64,000 nucleotides of DNA from Euzebya rosea. Lineage in GTDB: Bacteria > Actinomycetota > Nitriliruptoria > Euzebyales > Euzebyaceae. Location: the NCBI RefSeq assembly GCF_003073135.1, contig NZ_PGDQ01000010.1, forward strand, positions 62,001-126,000, written 5' to 3'. Made by a program: the position numbers and the translations under genes. The notes below the pieces were generated by a model. The model searched no databases, was not told where the DNA came from, and worked only from the letters and a program-made list of their open reading frames with translations. Positions 1 through 7,674 of this stretch are shown in pieces. The stretch's first letter is position 1. Every line of letters begins with the position of its first letter.

Positions 1-2
1 GC

Positions 3-68
3 CGCTTCACCCTCACCTTCTCCGACGCCCGCTGCGTCGACGCGACCTACCACCCACCGCCGGACTGA
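3..68 (+). CDS. C-terminal end of an upstream gene (partial)
   Basis: An open frame enters from the left edge and stops at TGA 66-68. The last 21 residues include one cysteine (DARCVDAT) and end in HPPPD. Codon third positions are almost all G or C, as in the real genes nearby. The fragment is too short for a family assignment, and its start lies outside the window. Confidence 0.4.
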   Translation, partial: RFTLTFSDARCVDATYHPPPD

Positions 69-159
69 CCCCACGCGGGTCGGCCCGCCTCCCACAACTG
101 CATACGCCCAGCTCTGCTCGCGAGTTCAGCCAGACCGTTCAACCAGAGAGGCCACCCTG

Positions 160-1485
160 ATGGACAACCGGATCAGCTACGTCATCGACACGTGTGTGCT
201 GTTGGCCGACCCACAGGCGATGTATCGCTTCGACGAGCACGAGGTCGTGCTCCCGCTCGTGGTCGTGGAGGAGCTGGACCGGCAGAAGACGCGCATGGAC
301 GAGGTGGGGCGCAACGCCCGGCACGCCATCCGGCAGATCGAGGAGCTGCGCACCGGCAGCCCCGACGGGCTCGTGTCACCGGTGACCCTCAGCGGCGGCG
401 GGACCCTGCGGGTGGAGCGCAACCACGTCGACCAGGCGCTGCCGAAGTACCTGGACCCGATGAAGCCCGACCACCGGATCCTCGCCGTGGCGCTGGCGCT
501 CAACGGGACGCTGGTCACCAAGGACGCGGCCCTCCGGATCAAGGCCGCGCAGCTGGGAGCCCCGGCCGAGGACTACCGCGCAGACCAGGTGCAGGTCGAC
601 CACCACTACACCGGCATCGACGAGATCGAGGTCGCCGAGTCGTGGATGGCGGACTTCCACACCGACGGCAAGGCGGTGCTGGCGGACCGGGCGCACGCCC
701 ACTGGACCAACCAGTGCCTCGTGCTGAAGTCCGGCCAGTCCGGCTCCGGGCTGGCGCGCGTCACCGAGATCCGTGACGACGAGGTCGTCGTGACCCGCGT
801 CCCGGGGTCGCCGCGAGCCTTCGGCGTCCAGCCACGCGACGTCCGGCAGACCTTCGCGCTGGACCTCCTGACCGACCCGGCCGTGCCCTGTGTGTCGCTG
901 ATGGGCATGGCGGGGACCGGCAAGACCTTCCTGGCCCTGGCCGCCGGCCTCGAGCAGGTCGTGGAGCGGTCCACCTACCGACGGCTGAGCGTCTACCGCC
1001 CCCTGGTCGCGGTCGGTCGCCAGGAGGTCGGGTTCCTGCCCGGTGACCTCGACGACAAGCTGTCGCCGTGGATGGCGGCGGTCCACGACAACCTCTACAG
1101 CCTGTTCCGCAAGGACTCCGACAGCCCCTTCCACGGCCAGGGGCACGTCCAGCGCATGGTCGACGCGCTGCTGGACCGCGGTCAGCTGGAGATGGCGGCG
1201 ATCACGTACCTCCGCGGCCGCTCGATCACCGACGAGTTCGTGATCGTCGACGAGGCGCAGAACCTGGAGCTGCCGACCCTGAAGGTCATCCTGACGAGGA
1301 TGGCGCTGGGATCCAAGGTGGTGTTCTGCGGGGACCTGTCGCAGGTCGACAACCCCTACATCTCGCCCCACGGCGGCATGGCCGCGCTCATCGAGAAGCT
1401 GAAGGGCACCGAGCTGTTCGGCCACGTCACCATGGCCAAGGGGGTCAGGTCGCCGCTGGCCGAGCTGGCCGCGATGTCGTTCTGA
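160..1485 (+). CDS. phoH2: PIN domain-PhoH ATPase (PhoH2-type)
   Basis: This 441-residue protein has an N-terminal PIN nuclease domain (about residues 5-140, opening YVIDTCVLLADP with a metal-binding Asp) and a C-terminal PhoH NTPase domain. Walker A is GMAGTGKT at residues 249-256 and Walker B is EFVIVDEAQN near residues 360-368. In the family, PhoH2 proteins couple ATP-driven RNA unwinding to PIN ribonuclease activity; mycobacterial PhoH2 is the model. The ATG is preceded by GAGAGG about 9 nt upstream, so it starts with a normal ribosome site. The gene is not in an obvious operon; the next gene begins about 160 bp downstream. Family assignment is firm, but the cellular RNA target cannot be told from sequence. 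Confidence 0.93.
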   Translation: MDNRISYVIDTCVLLADPQAMYRFDEHEVVLPLVVVEELDRQKTRMDEVGRNARHAIRQIEELRTGSPDGLVSPVTLSGGGTLRVERNHVDQALPKYLDPMKPDHRILAVALALNGTLVTKDAALRIKAAQLGAPAEDYRADQVQVDHHYTGIDEIEVAESWMADFHTDGKAVLADRAHAHWTNQCLVLKSGQSGSGLARVTEIRDDEVVVTRVPGSPRAFGVQPRDVRQTFALDLLTDPAVPCVSLMGMAGTGKTFLALAAGLEQVVERSTYRRLSVYRPLVAVGRQEVGFLPGDLDDKLSPWMAAVHDNLYSLFRKDSDSPFHGQGHVQRMVDALLDRGQLEMAAITYLRGRSITDEFVIVDEAQNLELPTLKVILTRMALGSKVVFCGDLSQVDNPYISPHGGMAALIEKLKGTELFGHVTMAKGVRSPLAELAAMSF

Positions 1486-1641
1486 GCCCGATGCCGACGA
1501 CCGCGGGGAGGGACTAGCCCACTATGACGATGTGGAACCCCTCGAACGGATCATGGTGCAGCCGGCCGATGCGTACGATCCTTCTCTCGACGCACCTCGA
1601 CGTGGACGGGATCGAGGTGTCGACGAAACCGAAGGGTTGCG

Positions 1642-2577
1642 GTGCACCGGGTAGACGAAGCGACAGGCCATCCGGATGTGCAGTCAGCATCGTCGCCCGT
1701 GACCGCCGACACCAGGGCGACCGCGGTCCTGGCGGTGCTGGCGGGCGTCAGCGCTGAGCTGGTCGCGCAGCGCAACGGCGTCGCCCGTGAGGTGCTCGAC
1801 GGCTGGGTCGAGGTGTTCGTCACCGGTGGACGGCAGGGCCTGGCGGGCGAGTCCACCGCCGAGGCGGTCGTGCAGCGCGATCGCCACCTCGGGGTCGTCG
1901 CCCACGAGCTGCGGTCGCCGCTGCAGATGATCCGGGGGTGGGCCGAGCTGCTCGCCGACGAGGTCGACACCGACCTGATCCCCCGGGCGGCCGCCGGGAT
2001 CGTGGCCCAGGTCGACCGGCTGCAGCGGCTGTCCGACGACGCGGTGGATGCCACCGCGGTGGCGCTCGGCCGACTCCGGCTGTTCCCGACCACCCAGTCC
2101 CTGGCCGCGACGGTAGCCGCGATCGTGGGGGCCAGGTCGGTCGGGCGCCCCGTGCTGGTCGTCGACGACGACGCGAGGGTGGACATCGACGTCGACCGGT
2201 TCGGACAGATCGTCGACAACCTGCTGGAGAACGCCCGTGTGCACGGGGCGGGACGCGCGACGGTCACCGTGCGACGGGACGGCGACGACGCGGTCGTCAC
2301 CATCTCCTCACCGGGCGACCCGATCGACGCAGTCGACGTCCAGCGACTGTTCGAGCCGTTCCAGCGCGGCAGGACGACCGGCGACGGGGTCGGCCTCGGG
2401 CTGTACGTGTGCCGGTCCCTGATGACCGCCCACGGCGGCCAGCTGGGGCTGCGGACCAGCGTCGACGGCAACCACTTCTGGCTGCGGCTGCCGGTCTCGC
2501 CTCAGACGCGGTCGCCCGTGACGACGAAGGACACCTGCCGGGCGATCTCCACGCCGTGGTCGGCGATGCGCTCGTAG
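1642..2577 (+). CDS. Orphan cytoplasmic histidine kinase with transposase-like HTH N-terminus
   Basis: The 311-residue protein has no signal peptide or membrane segment. Residues about 25-65 (LAGVSAELVAQRNGVAR through DGWVEVFVTGGRQGLAG) read like the helix-turn-helix of transposases and HTH_23/29 regulators. Then come an H-box (VVAHELRSPLQM, His about residue 88), an N-box (DNLLENARVHG) and G-boxes (GDGVGLGLYVC). It starts at GTG with GAAGGG 5 nt upstream; a possible -10 (TACGAT) lies at 1573-1578. No response regulator is adjacent. The last 76 bp overlap the convergent phoU, and the final 20 or so residues look non-conserved. The kinase assignment is secure; the DNA-binding reading of the N-terminus is inference. 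Confidence 0.85.
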   Translation: MHRVDEATGHPDVQSASSPVTADTRATAVLAVLAGVSAELVAQRNGVAREVLDGWVEVFVTGGRQGLAGESTAEAVVQRDRHLGVVAHELRSPLQMIRGWAELLADEVDTDLIPRAAAGIVAQVDRLQRLSDDAVDATAVALGRLRLFPTTQSLAATVAAIVGARSVGRPVLVVDDDARVDIDVDRFGQIVDNLLENARVHGAGRATVTVRRDGDDAVVTISSPGDPIDAVDVQRLFEPFQRGRTTGDGVGLGLYVCRSLMTAHGGQLGLRTSVDGNHFWLRLPVSPQTRSPVTTKDTCRAISTPWSAMRS

Positions 2578-3191
2578 TACCGGGCGATCAGCGCCAGGCT
2601 GACGGCCTCCTCGACGGACTGCTCACCGGTGTACAGGTCGGTCAGCAGCACCTTCTGCAGCAGGTCGACCTGGTCGTCGGCGTCCTCGAGCTCGTTGGCG
2701 GCCAGGGCATCCTGTGACATCCAGGCCTCGACCCCGCCCTCGAACAGCTGCTGGCTGATCGTGCCCAGCTGCTGCACGGTCTCGCGCAGCTTGGGGTTCA
2801 GCGACGGCGGATGGATCCAGCGCAACGACTCGCCGACATGGCGCAGCAGGTCACCGGACCGCAGGACGTCGTTGACGCAGCGCAGGATGGCGATGACCCG
2901 ACGGAGGTCACGCGCCACCGGGCCCTGGCGGGCGATCAGCACGAAGCCCATCTCCTCCAGCTCCTGACAGCGGACGTCGATCTCGCGGTCCGCGGCCACG
3001 AGCTTCTGCGCGGTCAGCGTGTCGCCGGACAGGAACGCCTCGGTCATCGGGCCGATCGCGTCGGAGACCAGGTCGGCGACCGCCTTCAGGCGCCGATCGC
3101 ACTCGTCCATCGCTTCCTGCAGCAGCGGGCGCCCCTGCGGCGGCTCGCCCTCAAGCGCGGCGAACGGGTCGTCTGGCACGTCGCGACTCAT
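2502..3191 (-). CDS. phoU: PhoU phosphate signalling protein
   Basis: A 229-residue protein made of two tandem PhoU helical-bundle repeats. Each repeat has the acidic metal-binding motif: one around LRRVIAILRCVNDVLRSGD in the first half, and LALIARYYERIADHG near the C-terminus. PhoU proteins link the PstSCAB transporter to the SenX3/PhoR-type kinase and restrain the phosphate-starvation response. The frame is open far upstream on this strand, but homology begins at about MSRDVPDDPFAALEG, so the ATG at 3191 is chosen. No pst transport genes are nearby. It is one of two phoU paralogs in the window; the other is at 16593-17345. Confidence 0.92.
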   Translation of the reverse strand: MSRDVPDDPFAALEGEPPQGRPLLQEAMDECDRRLKAVADLVSDAIGPMTEAFLSGDTLTAQKLVAADREIDVRCQELEEMGFVLIARQGPVARDLRRVIAILRCVNDVLRSGDLLRHVGESLRWIHPPSLNPKLRETVQQLGTISQQLFEGGVEAWMSQDALAANELEDADDQVDLLQKVLLTDLYTGEQSVEEAVSLALIARYYERIADHGVEIARQVSFVVTGDRV

Positions 3192-3248
3192 GATGACGGG
3201 CACGTTAGCCCACCGTGACAGGGGCCGCAGGTTCACCGGCCGTTCCGC

Positions 3249-3254
3249 TAGGCT
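3249..3254 (+). promoter_or_regulatory. -10 element TAGGCT of a probable leaderless promoter
   Basis: TAGGCT ends 9 nt before the ATG at 3264. The GGGAG in between is too close to the ATG to be an ordinary ribosome site. The spacing puts the transcript start at or within a few nt of the start codon. Confidence 0.6.
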
Positions 3255-3263
3255 CGGGAGGTC

Positions 3264-4544
3264 ATGACTGCACGCAGCTGGCGCCTGCTCGCCCGCCGGA
3301 GCGAACCGTTCCTGCTGACGCAGCCGTGGACGCTGCCGCTGGAGTCGTGGGACCAACGGTCCTTCGTGGAGGTCGCCCGTGGGACCCACCGGCACGTCGT
3401 GCGGTTCCTGGTCGTCGGCGAGGGGATCTACGCCCTCAAGGAGCTGCCCGGCGACATCGCCCGGCGCGAGTACCGCCTGCTGCGCGAGATGGCTGCGGAC
3501 GGCCTGCCGGTCGTCGACGTGATCGGGGTCGTCCAGCGCGACGACCTCGACGACATCCTGGTGACCCGCTACCTCGACTACAGCCTGCCGTATCGCCACC
3601 TGTTCCTGACCCGCTGGGGCCAGGAGGAGGAAGAGGGCCGCATCCAGGGGCGGGCAGTCGGCGAGCGGCTGCTCGACGCACTCTCGCTGCTCATGGTCCG
3701 CATGCACCTCGCCGGGTACTTCTGGGGCGACTGCTCGCTCAACAACACGTTGCTGAAGCGGGATGCGGGGGCGCTGGCGGCCTACGTCGTGGACATGGAG
3801 ACCGGCGAGCGACACGCCTCGTTGTCCGACGGCCAGCGGCTGGTCGACCTCGAGATCGCCGAGACGAACATCGCCGGTGGACTCATGGACGTGCAGGCCG
3901 AGCTCGGGGTCGAGGAGGGGCTCGACCCGCTGGAGACCGCCGAAGGCCTGCGGACGCGGTACGACGCGCTGTGGGAGGAGCTGACCCGCGACGAGGTCGT
4001 GGGCACCGACGAGCGGTACCTGATCGACGAACGGATCCGTCGCCTCAACGAGCTGGGCTTCCACGTCGACGAGGTCGAGGTCGTCCCGCTGGAGGGCGGC
4101 GAACGCGGGAAGCTGCGGCTGCGCACGTCCGTCACCGAGCAGGGCCACCACTCCAGGCGGCTGACCGACCTGACCGGCATCCGTGCCCAGGAGGGGCAGG
4201 CGCGGGCGTTGCTCAACGACCTCGCCAGCTACCGGTCGTGGGTGGAGTCCACGACTGGGCACCAGCTGCCCACCAGCGCCGCGGCGTTCCGCTGGCTGAC
4301 CGAGGTCTTCGAGCCGACGGTCCAGGCCATCCCCGACACCCTTCAGGGCAAGCTGGAACCGGTCGAGGTCTTCATCGAGATCCTCCGACACAAGTGGATC
4401 CTGTCGGAGGAGGCAGGGCGGGACGTCGGCATGGAGCTCGCGGTCGAGAGCTACCTGGCCACCGTCCTCCCGTCGGCTCCGGACGAGAAGGTCATCGCCG
4501 TCAGCGGCGAGGACCTGGACACCGGGTTCATCGGCTACGGCTGA
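3264..4544 (+). CDS. DUF4032 domain-containing protein with kinase-like N-terminal fold
   Basis: This 426-residue protein matches the actinobacterial DUF4032 family. The N-terminal half resembles lipopolysaccharide-kinase-like folds: a beta-lobe with YALKELPG (a lysine in the ATP-lysine position), then HLAGYFWGDCSLNNTLL and AYVVDMETGERH, which look like catalytic-loop and metal-binding segments. The C-terminal half (about residue 240 on) is the DUF4032 part proper. No substrate is known for the family. There is no signal peptide or transmembrane helix. It is divergent from phoU (72 bp between the starts), and its promoter appears leaderless (TAGGCT). Family call is good; the kinase-fold idea is inference from motifs. 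Confidence 0.85.
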   Translation: MTARSWRLLARRSEPFLLTQPWTLPLESWDQRSFVEVARGTHRHVVRFLVVGEGIYALKELPGDIARREYRLLREMAADGLPVVDVIGVVQRDDLDDILVTRYLDYSLPYRHLFLTRWGQEEEEGRIQGRAVGERLLDALSLLMVRMHLAGYFWGDCSLNNTLLKRDAGALAAYVVDMETGERHASLSDGQRLVDLEIAETNIAGGLMDVQAELGVEEGLDPLETAEGLRTRYDALWEELTRDEVVGTDERYLIDERIRRLNELGFHVDEVEVVPLEGGERGKLRLRTSVTEQGHHSRRLTDLTGIRAQEGQARALLNDLASYRSWVESTTGHQLPTSAAAFRWLTEVFEPTVQAIPDTLQGKLEPVEVFIEILRHKWILSEEAGRDVGMELAVESYLATVLPSAPDEKVIAVSGEDLDTGFIGYG

Positions 4545-4598
4545 TCCCCCGAGCTCGACCATGCGATCGCCTGGAGTCGACGCACGGGCAGCTGGCGG

Positions 4599-4859
4599 TC
4601 AGCTCGCCCGCGGGACGTGCTGCTGCTCGACGTAGGCCTTGACGTCGGCGACCGGGATACGCCACGAGCGCCCGATCTTGCTGGCGCCGATGCGCCGGCT
4701 GCTGATCAAGCGGTAGACCGTCATCTCCGAGACCCGCAGGTAGTCCGCGACCTCGGTGACCGTCAGGAGCGACCCGAGGTCCGAGGACTGCGTCAGGGGC
4801 GTGTGGCCGGTGGCCAGGTCGTGAACGGAGGCGGTCGATTCGATGGGGGAAGCGTGCAT
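4599..4859 (-). CDS. Excisionase-family helix-turn-helix DNA-binding protein
   Basis: An 86-residue protein whose residues about 30-80 are a MerR-like winged helix of the excisionase type: LLTVTEVADYLRVSEMTVYR, then a wing and KIGRSWRIPVADVKAYVEQQ. Chromosomal members such as BldC are developmental or metabolic regulators rather than phage recombination factors. No integrase or attachment site is seen here, so a regulatory role is more likely. The ATG is preceded by an AGGAGA ribosome site about 9 nt upstream. A GTGTTC-N10-GAACAC inverted repeat lies about 25-50 bp upstream of the start and could be a self-regulatory operator. Confidence 0.82.
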   Translation of the reverse strand: MHASPIESTASVHDLATGHTPLTQSSDLGSLLTVTEVADYLRVSEMTVYRLISSRRIGASKIGRSWRIPVADVKAYVEQQHVPRAS

Positions 4860-4884
4860 GTCTGGTGTCTCCTGTGGTGAACGT

Positions 4885-4906
4885 GTGTTCTGATCACATG
4901 GAACAC
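4885..4906. promoter_or_regulatory. Inverted repeat GTGTTC-N10-GAACAC, candidate operator
   Basis: A 6-bp perfect inverted repeat separated by 10 bp, with TGATCA inside the spacer. It lies between the excisionase-type regulator gene and the divergent GDSL hydrolase gene. The spacing of the half-sites (about 16 bp centre to centre) allows binding by a dimer. Its function is inferred from position only. Confidence 0.35.
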
Positions 4907-5027
4907 CATGGGTGTGACATCGGGGGGCAGGGGCCCCACGAAACCCCGCGAACGAGGCGCATCGGGGCGACCGCGACCGGCCTGCCCGGGGGTGACGTGA
5001 GGTGTCCGAGATGAAGGGTACCGGTGG

Positions 5028-5043
5028 TTGATCGACCGATCAA
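5028..5043. promoter_or_regulatory. Perfect palindrome TTGATCG-AC-CGATCAA
   Basis: Seven-base half-sites surround a 2-bp centre. The repeat sits 43 bp upstream of the GDSL hydrolase start, immediately upstream of its probable -10 region, in a locally AT-richer stretch. This is where an operator for a dimeric repressor would be expected. No regulator is assigned; the neighbouring HTH protein (4599-4859) is one candidate. Confidence 0.45.
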
Positions 5044-5070
5044 TCAATCCACCTCCTCCAGGCGTGGTGC

Positions 5071-5076
5071 CATACT
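5071..5076 (+). promoter_or_regulatory. -10-like CATACT upstream of the GDSL hydrolase
   Basis: CATACT ends 9 nt before the ATG at 5086 and no Shine-Dalgarno sequence is visible in between. The arrangement matches the other leaderless genes of the window, with a weaker first base. Confidence 0.4.
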
Positions 5077-5085
5077 TCCGTCCCG

Positions 5086-5829
5086 ATGAGCTACCGCAGA
5101 TTCGTCGCCCTCGGTGACTCCCTGACCGAAGGAAAGGGCGACGCCTATCCCAACGGCGAGCTTCGTGGCTTCGCCGACATGGTCGCCCACGGGCTGCGGG
5201 CAACCGTTCCCGACGTCGTGTACGCCAACCTTGCCCGTCCGAGCGTGCGAGCCCACGAGATCCGACGGGACCAGGCACCACAGGCGGCGGCGATGGCCCC
5301 CGACCTCGTCACGGCCGTCGCCGGCATCAACGACGTCATCGCGCTCGCGTTCCCCCGCCGTCGCGTGCACGACGAGGTCCTCGCCCTGTTCGAGGACCTC
5401 CGTCGTGCGCTGCCCGACGCGACGATCGTCACGTGCACACTGCCCGACCTCGGGCACCTCAGCGCGGTGGCGCGCCTGTGGCGAGGCCGCGTGCGAGTGC
5501 TCAACGAATCCGCCCGTGCCGCGGCCCGGGCCCAGGACCTGGTCCTGGTCGACCTCGAGGACGACCTGCCGATGACCGCCGAGGAGCTGGCCCTGGACCG
5601 GGTCCACCCCTCGCCCCTCGGCCACCTGCGCTTCGCCCGACGGTTCGCCCGGGCGCTGGACGTCCCGCAACCGGACCCCAGCTACCTCGCCCGGCGTCCG
5701 CGGGCAGAACGCCTCTACCGCCTGTACCGCACCGCGGTCGTCGCCCCACGCTTCGTCACCAAGCGCGTGGCGCGCGACACCCTCATCGCCGGACAGCCGC
5801 CCAAGCGTCCCCAGCTCGAACTCGTCTGA
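5086..5829 (+). CDS. SGNH/GDSL-type hydrolase
   Basis: A 247-residue protein with the full set of SGNH blocks: VALGDSLTEG near residue 7-16 carries the nucleophilic Ser, NLAR and VAGINDVI supply the oxyanion-hole Gly/Asn, and DRVHPSPLGH near residue 175 holds the catalytic Asp-x-x-His. No signal peptide is seen, so it is probably cytoplasmic. Family members are esterases or lipases of broad specificity and the substrate cannot be predicted. After the catalytic block a tail of about 60 basic, Arg-rich residues follows, longer than the minimal fold. It stands alone, divergent from the HTH gene. Confidence 0.9.
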   Translation: MSYRRFVALGDSLTEGKGDAYPNGELRGFADMVAHGLRATVPDVVYANLARPSVRAHEIRRDQAPQAAAMAPDLVTAVAGINDVIALAFPRRRVHDEVLALFEDLRRALPDATIVTCTLPDLGHLSAVARLWRGRVRVLNESARAAARAQDLVLVDLEDDLPMTAEELALDRVHPSPLGHLRFARRFARALDVPQPDPSYLARRPRAERLYRLYRTAVVAPRFVTKRVARDTLIAGQPPKRPQLELV

Positions 5830-5997
5830 GCCCACGGATCCGTCCGATGGATGGCCGTTCGGGGAACACGGGACGAACAGCCACGACCCGAGCAGGAACC
5901 GCCGGGGTCGGCGGCGAACCCCCAGTGGAGGCGCCACCGACGCGCCGGGCCCGACGTACCCGCCACGTCGTGCCGAGCCGAAGCAGGAAGGGTTGTT

Positions 5998-6669
5998 GTG
6001 CACGCGCGTCTCGACGAGGGGATGTGGGCCGTCCACCGGGACGGCGAGATCCACCTCGGCATCCTCGAGGGTGGCCTCGACACCGGCTGGCACGCTCGCT
6101 TCGGCACCATCCCCTCCGGGGAGCTGGCGACCGTCGCCACGCACCTCAACACCGCCGGATCGTGGGCCAGCGGTCGGACCCGCATCCGCGCAGCCAAGGG
6201 CATGGCCTGCATCCACCTCGCGGAGGGGCCGGTCCGGCTGCTGCACCAGCACGCGGCTGCGCGCCTGCAGATCCTCTGCACGGTCGTCGACCGGGGCGTG
6301 CCGGAGGCCGATCCGGTCCCGACCCGCCCCGTCCGGGTCACTCCTCGTCGGGGTGGACTGGCCCTCGACGCCCGGGTTGTCGGGCACCCGCTGGCCGAGG
6401 GGACGGTGTCCGCGGACCCCAACGGTGGGGTCGGCCTGTCGGTCCCGACCTCCGCGGGTCCCCTGGACCTGCACCTCCCCGCCCTCCCGCTGCTCGTCGC
6501 GGCTGCGGAAGCGGCCAGGGACGACATGTCCCTGCGGCTGTGGGGAACGGCGGCCGACGGCACCGACGTGATCATCGTGGTGCCCACGGCCACGGCGCGG
6601 ACCGCCGCTGCCGAAGCGCAGTGGCTGCTGCCGGGGTTCGCGCGGCGGTTCGGCCAGAAGGCCGTCTGA
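5998..6669 (+). CDS. Hypothetical protein, no family recognised
   Basis: An open frame of 223 residues starting at GTG 5998, chosen because AGGAAGGG lies 5-8 nt upstream; the frame is open further upstream but with no ribosome site. The protein is soluble, without signal peptide or membrane segment, and predicted mostly beta/alpha. It begins HARLDEGMWAVHRDGEIHLG, has single Cys residues near MACIHLAEG and QILCTVVD, and ends in FARRFGQKAV. It sits between the GDSL hydrolase and the two-component signalling set, in the same direction as both. No function can be assigned. Confidence 0.65.
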   Translation: MHARLDEGMWAVHRDGEIHLGILEGGLDTGWHARFGTIPSGELATVATHLNTAGSWASGRTRIRAAKGMACIHLAEGPVRLLHQHAAARLQILCTVVDRGVPEADPVPTRPVRVTPRRGGLALDARVVGHPLAEGTVSADPNGGVGLSVPTSAGPLDLHLPALPLLVAAAEAARDDMSLRLWGTAADGTDVIIVVPTATARTAAAEAQWLLPGFARRFGQKAV

Positions 6670-6756
6670 CCCCGGATCGCATCGCAGGAGACAGCCCGGG
6701 ACGATCTCCCCGTCGCGGCGTCTCAGCTTCGCCTCGGGCAGGCCGATCGTGGTGGC

Positions 6757-7674
6757 ATGCATCGACGCCATCTGCACGTCCTCGTCGTCGAGGACAGTGA
6801 CGCCGACGCCGTCGTCGTCCATGAACGGCTGACCGAGGCGGCGCCGATCGACGTCCGTGTGGACCGTGTGCCGAGCCTCGGCCAGGCAGTGGCGTCCCTC
6901 GAGCAGACGGCCTTCGATGCGGTGATCTACGACATGGGGTTGCCCGACGCCCAGGGGCTGCCGGGCTTCCGCGAGCTCGCCCTGGCCGCACCAGACACCC
7001 CGATCGTGATCCTGACCGGCAACGACGATGCGGACACGGCCTCGACGGCGCTCGCCGAGCGCGCGCAGGAGTTCCTGCCCAAGCAGATGATGGACTCGCC
7101 GTGGTTGCTGCGCGCGGTCCAGCACGCCATCGAGCGCCACCGGCTGCTGGTGGAGGTCGAGTCCCTGGCCCTCGAGGACCCGGTCACGGGCCTGCACAAC
7201 CGACGCGGCCTGGACTTCCTCGGTCGACAGCACCTCCGGCATGCCGACCGCACGGGGTCGCCGGTGACGCTGCTGTACCTGGACCTCGATGCGTTCAAGG
7301 CCATCAACGACGCCCATGGCCATGCCTACGGCGATCAGGTGCTCCGTGCGGTCGGTGAGGTCCTGTCGAGCTGCTGTCGGGACGTCGACATCGCCGCCCG
7401 GGTGGGTGGCGACGAGTTCGCGCTCCTCGTGGTCGGCGACCAGCCGGCGGCAGGGGCCTCCATCGTCGAACGGGTCCGCGACGCCGTCGACGGGCTCGGG
7501 GATCGTGGACTGGTCCCACGGGACTTCGGGGTCAGCATCGGTGCGGCCCATCGGCCCTGCGGCGACCGCGAGATGGACCTCGAGCACCTGCTGCGGGTCG
7601 CCGACCTCGACATGTACCGCGACAAGGCCGCGCGGCGGGTCGCCAGGTCGACGCAGGGGATGCTGCGGTCGTGA
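6757..7674 (+). CDS. Response regulator with GGDEF output (REC-GGDEF diguanylate cyclase)
   Basis: A 305-residue protein. The N-terminal receiver (residues about 5-125) has acidic residues VVEDSDAD, the phospho-acceptor Asp in YDMGLPDA, Thr in ILTGND and Lys in LPKQ. The C-terminal GGDEF domain has DPVTGLHNRRGL and an intact active site GGDEF at residues 217-221. RDVD five residues before it is a textbook RxxD inhibitory site, so product inhibition by c-di-GMP is expected. Diguanylate cyclases make c-di-GMP from two GTP. Its stop overlaps the GTG of the next gene (GTGA), so it is co-translated with the CHASE kinase, which may phosphorylate it. Confidence 0.93.
   Translation: MHRRHLHVLVVEDSDADAVVVHERLTEAAPIDVRVDRVPSLGQAVASLEQTAFDAVIYDMGLPDAQGLPGFRELALAAPDTPIVILTGNDDADTASTALAERAQEFLPKQMMDSPWLLRAVQHAIERHRLLVEVESLALEDPVTGLHNRRGLDFLGRQHLRHADRTGSPVTLLYLDLDAFKAINDAHGHAYGDQVLRAVGEVLSSCCRDVDIAARVGGDEFALLVVGDQPAAGASIVERVRDAVDGLGDRGLVPRDFGVSIGAAHRPCGDREMDLEHLLRVADLDMYRDKAARRVARSTQGMLRS

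Noticed and set aside
4599-4859. Phage excisionase marking a mobile element
   Set aside because: The protein fold fits, but no integrase, attachment site or phage gene is nearby. Chromosomal regulators of this fold are common in actinobacteria.
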